DNA of 44,843 bases, taken from the NCBI GenBank assembly GCA_014377665.1, contig JACMPF010000154.1, positions 1 to 44,843 on the forward strand. The letters are read 5' to 3'. Positions within the stretch are counted from its first letter, which is position 1, and every line of letters starts with the position of its first letter. The translations under genes were made by a program, and so were the position numbers. Positions 38,685 to 44,843 of this stretch are shown one piece after another. The notes under the pieces were generated by a model, which did not search any database, was not told the origin of the DNA, and worked only from the letters and a program-made list of their open reading frames with translations. The DNA comes from Pedobacter sp. (GTDB lineage Bacteria; Bacteroidota; Bacteroidia; Sphingobacteriales; Sphingobacteriaceae).

Positions 38685-40456
38685 TAATTTTTGGATTCAT
38701 CCACGGGTAGATGTAAGCAAATTTTAGTTCCCATGCTAATTTCACTTCTTACAGAAATTTTTCCATCATTGCGTTCCATAAACTCTTTACAAACAACCAT
38801 TCCAAGTCCAGTGCCTTTTTCATCCTTTGTGCCCCTTCTTGATTTATTCTCTCCGCTGAAGAGGCTTTCAAGTACTATTTTCTCCATTCCTGTTCCATTG
38901 TCCTCAATACAGAGTTTTATAAAGTGTTCTTTAGTGTAGACTGCAAAAATCTTTATCTCGCATGTGTCGTAACAGAATTTAATTGCGTTGTTGAGTATGT
39001 TTCTAATCACGATCTGGATCATTAGCATGTCTGCATAGATCATTGCTCCTGGAAATACATCTTGCACGATCGTTATATTCTTTGCCCTTGCGGAGGGCAT
39101 GTGGTAGGTTACCTCATCTACAACAAGACCCTTTAAATCGAAAAATCCTTTGTTAATCCCAAAGCCTTTAAGCTGACTGCGGGACCAGTGAAGAATATTT
39201 TCCAGGAGATCCGTAGTGTAAATTATGTCTTTACTTAAAATAGGCGCCAGCATTTTGAATTCTTCCGGCGAAATCTCATCATCGGAGATCATTTTTAGCA
39301 CTTCTGAAAGATTTACTAGCGGGGCTCGTAAGTCATGAGCAATAATGGAGAAAATCCTGTCTTTGAGCTGGTTTAGTCGTTTTAGTTCCTCCGTTTGTTC
39401 CTTTGACTTTATCGCATCCTTTTTGAACTGGGTCAAATCCTGCATTTTAACAATAGTGGCATCGCTATTAGGTTGATTATTGTCCAAGCAGCGAATGTCA
39501 ACATCAAGATCAAATACACCGAATTCATTAGAAAGTTTAAGCTCTACGTGTCCAGTATAGCGGTTTTCGATCGATCTATGAAAATCCGTTTGCCCAGGCA
39601 AAAGTTCCTCAAGAGTTGCGCCGATAATGTTGGTCCTTTTGCTTCTTCCCAGGTATTTTTTGAATGCAAGATTATAATCGATAACCCGCTTTTTGTTATC
39701 GAGAATTACAAAACCATCCTGCATCAGATCCATCACTTTTTCTCGTGCAATAGGCACGATGTCGAACAATTTAAACCGGTATATAGCCACTGCGATTAAA
39801 GATATAGTAGCAACGAATGCAAAAGGGGTCATGTCTAGATTGCCTAAAGGTCTTATACCAGCGAGATAAGTGATATTGGCAATCCATGGAATCAAGGATG
39901 CTACAATGATCAGGTAGTTTTGTCTGCGGTAAATTGGGTCTGCAGTGCGGAACTTTGCAAACAAAAGATAGTTCCCTATAGCAAGGAGAATGTAAAAGTA
40001 GATAGTGAAAAGGTGATAGCCAATTCCTGTGGCAATTTTTGCCATTGGAAAATAGCTCGAATTGTCTACTGTTATTGATGTGTAGTAGAGGTGATGCCAA
40101 TTATTCGTCCACACAGTAAGTATAGTCGCTATTGTTATTACCATCAGTGTTACAAAGTTAAAGGGCCTTTTGTACCATTTTTCTTTACCGGATAGGTGCA
40201 AACAAAACAAGAACCAACTCAGCGGAAGGGTAGAGATGCCAATATATTCGATGTTTATGAAAAATATGATCTGAGATAGAGAAGTACTTGCAAGTTCGAG
40301 ACCGTATGCGATAGACCATATGGCATTGGTAAACATCATGATCCCAAATAGCCTTACTGCACCGCCTTCTTTTTTATAAACGTAGTAGGATAAAAGGAGC
40401 GTAATTTTTCCGCAAAGAAGGAGAATGAGCGCGTAAACGTTAAAGGTAAAATCCAT
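38684..40456 (-). CDS. Sensor histidine kinase with 7TM N-terminal sensor and PAS domain
   Basis: The 590-residue inner-membrane protein has an N-terminal seven-helix sensor of the His_kinase_7TM type (about 1-225), then a PAS-like domain (about 235-345, with DGFVILDNKKRVIDYNLAFK), a HisKA dimerisation helix with the phospho-acceptor H374 in SIIAHDLRAPLVN, and a HATPase domain carrying the N box (RNILNNAIKF), G1 (IEDNGTGM) and G2 (GTGLGMVVCKEFM) motifs. It should autophosphorylate in response to a membrane or periplasmic cue. No response regulator is adjacent, so it is an orphan kinase whose partner lies elsewhere. Confidence 0.93.
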   Translation of the reverse strand: MDFTFNVYALILLLCGKITLLLSYYVYKKEGGAVRLFGIMMFTNAIWSIAYGLELASTSLSQIIFFINIEYIGISTLPLSWFLFCLHLSGKEKWYKRPFNFVTLMVITIATILTVWTNNWHHLYYTSITVDNSSYFPMAKIATGIGYHLFTIYFYILLAIGNYLLFAKFRTADPIYRRQNYLIIVASLIPWIANITYLAGIRPLGNLDMTPFAFVATISLIAVAIYRFKLFDIVPIAREKVMDLMQDGFVILDNKKRVIDYNLAFKKYLGRSKRTNIIGATLEELLPGQTDFHRSIENRYTGHVELKLSNEFGVFDLDVDIRCLDNNQPNSDATIVKMQDLTQFKKDAIKSKEQTEELKRLNQLKDRIFSIIAHDLRAPLVNLSEVLKMISDDEISPEEFKMLAPILSKDIIYTTDLLENILHWSRSQLKGFGINKGFFDLKGLVVDEVTYHMPSARAKNITIVQDVFPGAMIYADMLMIQIVIRNILNNAIKFCYDTCEIKIFAVYTKEHFIKLCIEDNGTGMEKIVLESLFSGENKSRRGTKDEKGTGLGMVVCKEFMERNDGKISVRSEISMGTKICLHLPVDESKN

Positions 40457-40603
40457 CAGGAGTCTTAATTAACATAGTGATATGATATTTAAAACAAAAG
40501 CTGCGGTTATCATATTTGTTATATAAAAGTAGGCAATTAGTTTTGAAATTAAAATTTCATATTTTTACTTAAATAATTTATATAAGACCCTAAATTTTAT
40601 ACC

Positions 40604-41191
40604 ATGAAAAAAATAATCCTTTTAGCAACATTGCTATGCTCTGGGTTGACTGGTTTCAGTCAAATACTACCAAGTTTTCAGTTTGGTTTGAAGGCCGGAA
40701 CAAACCTCTCGAAGTTAAGTACTGAAAGCACTTTTAGCAGTGACAACCGCGCAGGTTACTATGCAGGTCTGTGGGCACGTATTGGCGCAGCAGGTATACA
40801 CTTGCAACCAGAGCTGTATCTAAGCGGAAAGAACACTACGCTAAAAAATGATGCTGGTGCTGAAAATACTGTAAAGTTTACAAGTCTTGATGTGCCAATC
40901 TTGATAGGTACAAAGATTGGAGCTGCAGGGGTTGGATTAAGATTAAATACTGGTCCTGTGGTTTCTTTTATTGTGGACGACAAACAAACAGTAAAAAATG
41001 CCGCTGGTAATGCTCTATCCGGAGATTTTAAAGGACAAAACATCGCGTGGCAGTTTGGCGCAGGTCTGGATGTGAGCAAATTGGGTATTGATGTACGATT
41101 TGAACAAGGTTTATCTAAGATCGGGAAAGATGGTTACAATAATACTAAATTGAGTTTATTTACGATCGGCTTAGCCTATAGATTGTTCTAA
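40604..41191 (+). CDS. Small outer-membrane beta-barrel protein (PorT/OmpW-like)
   Basis: The 195-residue product starts with a signal peptide (IILLATLLCSGLTGFSQ) followed by alternating beta strands: FQFGLKAGTNLSKL, GYYAGLWARIGAAGIHLQPEL, IGAAGVGLRLNTGPVVSF, IAWQFGAGLDVSKLGIDVRF and a terminal strand ending LFTIGLAYRLF, with the C-terminal F of outer-membrane barrels. This fits the outer-membrane beta-barrel family (OMP_b-brl_2/PorT-like) common in Bacteroidota. The ligand or role is unknown. It is a single gene with a strong terminator. Confidence 0.87.
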   Translation: MKKIILLATLLCSGLTGFSQILPSFQFGLKAGTNLSKLSTESTFSSDNRAGYYAGLWARIGAAGIHLQPELYLSGKNTTLKNDAGAENTVKFTSLDVPILIGTKIGAAGVGLRLNTGPVVSFIVDDKQTVKNAAGNALSGDFKGQNIAWQFGAGLDVSKLGIDVRFEQGLSKIGKDGYNNTKLSLFTIGLAYRLF

Positions 41192-41217
41192 AACTGTAAG
41201 TTTTCAACAATATTTTT

Positions 41218-41250
41218 AAAAAGGCAAACATTTTATGTTTGCCTTTTTTT
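41218..41250 (+). terminator. Rho-independent terminator after the outer-membrane barrel gene
   Basis: Perfect 14-bp arms (41218-41231 and 41235-41248) with a 3-nt loop, ending in a run of seven T. It could also act on leftward transcripts because of the A-tract on the left side. Confidence 0.9.
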
Positions 41251-41320
41251 GGCAATAGAATTGATGTCATGCCCCTACCCAACTAAAAGTAAAACTGTTA
41301 TGAATATCAGAGAACTATTG

Positions 41321-42250
41321 CTAAACGTCTTTCAGTATTTCTTTGATCTCATAGTTGAACGTGCCCTTTATCGGGCGGATCGGAGTATCTCTGGAGTCAC
41401 TTAATATTTTAACATAGCAAGCGCCAAAGTAGAATATAAATGAAGAATAGAATACGAAAAGCATGATTAGTACAATTGAACCGGAGGTGCCGTATATGTT
41501 TCCAATACCACTTAAGGGTAGCATAATTCTAAGAATGAATTTCCCGGTAGTAAACAAAATTCCTGTTAATAATCCTCCTCTCATTGCATTAATCCATTTT
41601 GGTCTTCCATTCGTTAGAAATCTGAAAAGTATCGTAAACCAAATAGTTACGATTAATACAAAGAGTAGCTGATTCAGTACCCAAAAGAAAATCCTTCCAA
41701 ACGTTGGAGAAGCATTGTTGATATATCCGCTTATAAAGGCCTGGATGCTGTCTGTCATGAATCCGGTCAAAAAGAGTATACCTGCCAGCAAAATGATCAC
41801 CATTGACCTGGCACGTAATTTCAGTCTAAAAAGAAATCCTGACCCCTCGCTAATTCCGATAGACCAAATCTGGTCCATTGAATTTTTTATAACATTGAAT
41901 AAGGTAGTGGCCACGAACAAAAAGAATATAAAGCTGATAAGGGTTGCATACCACTGATGGTCTACCCCTCTGATATTTCTGAGCGTTTGTCTGATCTGAG
42001 TTGTGCTTTGCTCGTCTAGGATGCCGGACAACCGCTCAAATAATCTCGTTGTGAAGATCTTTCTGTCAAAAAAGAATCCAAAAAGCCTGATTAATATTAG
42101 AAGAATGGGAGGTAAGGCAAAATTTGCGAAGAAAGCGGTAGCGCCTGCAAGTCGCAACGGATCGTTTTTTTGAAATAGCGCAAATGCCTCCTTGCTCCGT
42201 ACTAGAAAAAGCTTTACTCTGGTTACGACATGTGTCATTGCGGTCTTCAT
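41321..42250 (-). CDS. YihY/BrkB-family inner-membrane protein
   Basis: From the ATG at 42250 the product is 309 residues with about six membrane segments and the YihY/BrkB pattern: LAGATAFFANFALPPILLIL near residue 45, the long amphipathic linker with VDHQWYATLISFIFFLF, the AMRGGLLTGILFTTGKFILR block and the YSSFIFYFGACYVKILSD end. The family was once called ribonuclease BN, but its molecular role is unsettled. The frame is open 27 codons further upstream, but that stretch encodes the hppD terminator hairpin, so the start at 42250 is preferred. Confidence 0.9.
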   Translation of the reverse strand: MKTAMTHVVTRVKLFLVRSKEAFALFQKNDPLRLAGATAFFANFALPPILLILIRLFGFFFDRKIFTTRLFERLSGILDEQSTTQIRQTLRNIRGVDHQWYATLISFIFFLFVATTLFNVIKNSMDQIWSIGISEGSGFLFRLKLRARSMVIILLAGILFLTGFMTDSIQAFISGYINNASPTFGRIFFWVLNQLLFVLIVTIWFTILFRFLTNGRPKWINAMRGGLLTGILFTTGKFILRIMLPLSGIGNIYGTSGSIVLIMLFVFYSSFIFYFGACYVKILSDSRDTPIRPIKGTFNYEIKEILKDV

Positions 42251-42283
42251 CTGATCAGTTTTCGAAAATAACCATTTTTTGCT

Positions 42284-42319
42284 ATAAAAAAGAGGGCAGC
42301 TAAACCAATAGCCGCCCTC
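42284..42319 (-). terminator. Rho-independent terminator of the hmgA/hppD unit
   Basis: On the minus strand, 10-bp arms (42310-42319 with 42292-42301, one mismatch) and an 8-nt loop are followed by TTTTTTAT (42284-42291). It lies 24 bp after the hppD stop and inside the false upstream extension of the BrkB gene. Confidence 0.88.
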
Positions 42320-42343
42320 CGCAGTTTTCAAATGAATAATAGG

Positions 42344-43474
42344 TTACAGATTACCCCTTAACTCTTGCTCGCGTTCTAAAGATTCGAACAGCGCTTTGAA
42401 ATTCCCGGCTCCGAACGACTGCGCACCTTTCCGTTGGATGATCTCAAAAAATAATGTAGGTCTGTCTTCGACAGGTTTCGTGAATATTTGCAATAGATAG
42501 CCTTCTTCATCGCAGTCTACCAAAATCCCCAGTTCCTTTAACTGTTCAATTTCCTCATCGATCTCACCTACCCTCGTTGGCATCATCTTGTAATAGGCTT
42601 CCGGGGGTGCACTCAAAAACTCAACCCCTCGAGCTTTTAAGCTTGTTACTGTAGACAAAATATCTTTTGTCGCTACAGCGATATGTTGCACCCCTTCGCC
42701 TTCATGAAATTCCAGGTATTCTTCGATCTGGGATTTCTTTTTACCTTCAGCAGGTTCGTTTATTGGAAACTTGGAGAAGCCATTGCCATTGCTCATGACC
42801 TTACTCATCAACGCAGAATATTCTGTATTGATCTGGTTATCATCAAATGATAGAATGTTTACAAAACCCATCACTTCTTCATACCATTTTACGGTTTCAT
42901 CCATTCTATTCCAGCCTACATTTCCGACGCAATGGTCTATGTAAAGCAAACCTGTCTCGACAGGGTTATAATCACTAACCCAATCCTGATAGCCTGGAAG
43001 AAATGTGCCTGTGTAGTTTTTTCTCTCGACAAACATATGAACAGTCTCACCGTAAGTATAAATTCCGGAGATCCGAACTTCGCCATCTTCATCTGTCAAA
43101 GTATAAGGTTCAACATATGGTTTAGCGCCACGTTTCGTAGTTTCTATAAAAGCACTGTATGCGTCATCAACCCAGAGTGCCAAAACTTTTACACCGTCGC
43201 CATGCTTTTTAGCATGCTCAGTTATAGCGCCCTCAGATTTCAATCCTGATGTTAGCACTAGCCTGATCTTTCCTTGCTGCAGGACGTAGGAGGCCCTATC
43301 ACGAACCCCAGTTTCTGGTCCCGAATAGGCAACCGATTGAAAACCAAAGGCTGTTTTATAATAGTGGGCGGCTTGTTTAGCATTTCCTACATACAATTCA
43401 ATATAGTCTGTGCCATTGATAGGTAGGAAATCTTGAGCCTTACTTATCTTTTCTGCAAATGTTTGTGTACTCAT
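42344..43474 (-). CDS. hppD: 4-hydroxyphenylpyruvate dioxygenase
   Basis: This Fe(II) enzyme converts 4-hydroxyphenylpyruvate to homogentisate in tyrosine degradation. The 376-residue protein is a pair of VOC-type domains. The iron ligands in the C-terminal half are H181 (YIDHCVGNV), H264 (GVQHIAVAT) and E344 (LFFEIIQR). The QRKGAQSFGAGNFKALFESL end is typical of the family. It lies 66 bp after hmgA on the same strand; the two catalyse consecutive steps, with homogentisate passed to HmgA. Fumarylacetoacetase, the following step, is not in this window. Confidence 0.96.
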   Translation of the reverse strand: MSTQTFAEKISKAQDFLPINGTDYIELYVGNAKQAAHYYKTAFGFQSVAYSGPETGVRDRASYVLQQGKIRLVLTSGLKSEGAITEHAKKHGDGVKVLALWVDDAYSAFIETTKRGAKPYVEPYTLTDEDGEVRISGIYTYGETVHMFVERKNYTGTFLPGYQDWVSDYNPVETGLLYIDHCVGNVGWNRMDETVKWYEEVMGFVNILSFDDNQINTEYSALMSKVMSNGNGFSKFPINEPAEGKKKSQIEEYLEFHEGEGVQHIAVATKDILSTVTSLKARGVEFLSAPPEAYYKMMPTRVGEIDEEIEQLKELGILVDCDEEGYLLQIFTKPVEDRPTLFFEIIQRKGAQSFGAGNFKALFESLEREQELRGNL

Positions 43475-43540
43475 GCTTATTGTTGTATAACTATGTGCTT
43501 AATGTTATTCACTAAGTATATTTCTGGTATTAAATCGATG

Positions 43541-44695
43541 TTAAGACCAGGATTTGTAGTAGGATTCGTCTTCAATCCCTATGGCATAATCTGTTAGCAT
43601 TAATGGTTTGAAGGGGTCTATCATCACGGCTAACTCATTCGTGCTTTCCTTTCCTATAGATTTCTCAACGGATCCAGGATGAGGGCCATGAGGAATTCCT
43701 CCAGGATGTAATGTTATCTGTCCCTTAACTACGCTCTTTCTGCTCATAAAGTCGCCGTCTACATAGTAAAGAACCTCGTCGCTATCCACATTGCTATGAT
43801 TATAAGGAGCAGGGATAGACAACGGATGGTAGTCATACTTACGCGGAACAAATGAGCAAATCACGAAATTGTGGCCTTCAAATGTCTGGTGTACAGGAGG
43901 CGGCTGATGAAGTCGACCTGTGATGGGTTCAAAATCATGAATTGAAAATGCCCAGGGATAATGAAAGCCGTCCCAACCTATAAAGTCAAAAGGATGGGTT
44001 CCATAGGTGTAGGGATAGATCAAACCTTGTTTTTTTATCAACACTTTAAAGTCTCCATACTCGTCATTCGTTTCCAGGTCGGTAGGCCTTCTAATATCAC
44101 GCTCACAATATGGTGCGTGTTCCATAAGCTGACCGTATTGATTACGGTAACGTTTCGGCGTGCGGATAGGGCTAAAACTTTCAATAATAAATAGGCGGTT
44201 GTCTTCATTATCGAAGGTTAATTGATAGATAGTTCCACGTGGGACGATTAAATAATCTCCGTATTTGAATGTTATTTTGCCAAAACCGGTTTTAAGTGTG
44301 CCCGATCCTTGGTGAATAAATAATACTTCGTCTGCCTGACTATTCTTATAGAAATAATCAGTCATTGACTTTCTTGGCGCTGCCAACGAAATATGTAGAT
44401 CACTATTGACGAGTACCGGTTTTCTACTCTCTAGATAGTCGTCTTCCGGCTTAATATTAAAACCGATCAGGCTAGTGTGCTTTAAATGCTTTTCTCGAGC
44501 AATTATTGGTTCTACAGAATAAGGATCTCCCAAGGACTTTACAATAGTAGGCGGGTAGCAGTGATAAACCAAAGAGTATAAACTTGAAAACCCTTCTGTT
44601 GATACCAATTCTTCTGCATAAAGGTTTCCGTCAGGTTTCCGGAAAACCGTATGGCGCTTGGCAGGTATGGATCCTAACGTATGATATATAGGCAT
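43541..44695 (-). CDS. hmgA: Homogentisate 1,2-dioxygenase
   Basis: HmgA opens the homogentisate ring to maleylacetoacetate in tyrosine and phenylalanine breakdown. From the ATG at 44695 (MPIYHTLGSIPAKRHTVFR) it is 384 residues, shorter than the roughly 430-residue proteobacterial and human enzymes. The cupin core carries YGDYLIVPRGTIYQL and the metal-binding end has GGIPHGPHPG with H336 and H339. The open frame extends 44 codons further upstream, but that stretch contains an operator-like palindrome and reads as a random hydrophobic peptide. It is the first gene of the hmgA/hppD unit. Confidence 0.93.
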   Translation of the reverse strand: MPIYHTLGSIPAKRHTVFRKPDGNLYAEELVSTEGFSSLYSLVYHCYPPTIVKSLGDPYSVEPIIAREKHLKHTSLIGFNIKPEDDYLESRKPVLVNSDLHISLAAPRKSMTDYFYKNSQADEVLFIHQGSGTLKTGFGKITFKYGDYLIVPRGTIYQLTFDNEDNRLFIIESFSPIRTPKRYRNQYGQLMEHAPYCERDIRRPTDLETNDEYGDFKVLIKKQGLIYPYTYGTHPFDFIGWDGFHYPWAFSIHDFEPITGRLHQPPPVHQTFEGHNFVICSFVPRKYDYHPLSIPAPYNHSNVDSDEVLYYVDGDFMSRKSVVKGQITLHPGGIPHGPHPGSVEKSIGKESTNELAVMIDPFKPLMLTDYAIGIEDESYYKSWS

Positions 44696-44731
44696 AAGCG
44701 TAGGTAAATTATTTAAGTAAATATAAAAAAG

Positions 44732-44761
44732 ATACGATTTAAAACGCGTGATACGTTTTAC
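44732..44761. promoter_or_regulatory. Operator-like repeats upstream of hmgA
   Basis: An inverted repeat TAAAACG-N7-CGTTTTA (44741-44761) overlaps a direct repeat GATACG(A/T)TTTA at 44732-44742 and 44751-44761, 19 bp apart. It begins 37 bp upstream of the hmgA ATG and is a plausible operator for a tyrosine-catabolism regulator. Confidence 0.5.
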
Positions 44762-44843
44762 CAGAAAGGCCAAAGAGTGGCTAAGAAAGGGAATACTGAG
44801 CAAAAATAAGCTTTGACAACATCGCATATCTGAAGGAAGACAA

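Noticed and set aside
42251..42331. 27-codon N-terminal extension of the BrkB/YihY gene
   Set aside because: It overlaps the hppD terminator hairpin, and the peptide does not resemble the family; the ATG at 42250 fits better.
44696..44827. 44-codon N-terminal extension of hmgA resembling a hydrophobic signal
   Set aside because: HmgA is a cytoplasmic enzyme whose family N-terminus matches the start at 44695, and the extension contains operator-like repeats.

Overview
The window looks like a chromosomal segment of a Bacteroidota bacterium, most likely a member of the Sphingobacteriaceae close to Pedobacter. The support is: moderately AT-rich DNA; start codons without Shine-Dalgarno sequences; promoter-like pairs of the Bacteroidota type (TTTG or TTG, about 17-22 bp, TAnnTTTG); a TonB-dependent receptor with a carboxypeptidase-regulatory-like N-terminal domain; a DUF6266-type protein; a 7TM-sensor histidine kinase; and many lipoproteins and TPR proteins. 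I see no rRNA, tRNA, CRISPR array, insertion sequence or prophage. The gene set is mostly housekeeping metabolism, with one small accessory-looking patch around 24.8-28.3 kb.

Layout. 1-3.6 kb: leftward cluster acpH-like, ligA (NAD-dependent DNA ligase) and dapA (cut by the window edge), divergent from tyrS. 4.9-8.7 kb: leftward three-gene operon of a penicillin-acylase-family Ntn hydrolase, a small membrane protein and a LuxE-like acyl-activating protein. 8.9-11.9 kb: a single TonB-dependent receptor closed by a strong terminator. 12.0-16.9 kb: rightward operon of a GH31 alpha-glucosidase, the glycogen branching enzyme GlgB and a membrane-anchored TPR protein. 16.9-18.4 kb: a secreted GH43 glycosidase on the other strand. 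18.5-22.7 kb: an LLM-type flavin oxidoreductase, then a methyltransferase / secreted VOC protein / Zn-Cd-type P1B-ATPase operon. 22.7-27.2 kb: leftward M3 metallopeptidase lipoprotein, two paralogous lipoproteins and a DUF6266 protein. 27.6-28.8 kb: a GIY-YIG (T5orf172-type) protein and a signal peptidase II.

28.9-33.6 kb is a sugar-metabolism block: the tight leftward operon pfkA, BadF-type kinase and gapA; a divergent Nudix-fold regulator; and a second BadF-type kinase. 33.9-37.0 kb: threonine aldolase, biotin carboxylase and riboflavin synthase, with overlapping or closely spaced genes. 37.0-42.3 kb: a TPR protein, a small coiled-coil protein, a 7TM histidine kinase, a small outer-membrane barrel and a BrkB/YihY membrane protein. 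42.3-44.7 kb: the tyrosine-degradation pair hppD and hmgA, with an operator-like palindrome upstream.

The most notable items are: the pair of BadF kinases around pfkA-gapA, one of which has lost its DGGSTKT phosphate-binding loop; the divergent Nudix regulator with a degenerate Nudix box and a palindrome in the shared promoter region; the acylase / LuxE-like operon; a helically phased cluster of four TGTGARCA motifs in a 328-bp divergent intergenic region; and several palindromes placed just upstream of start codons. No clearly unprecedented system is visible, so these are leads rather than discoveries.
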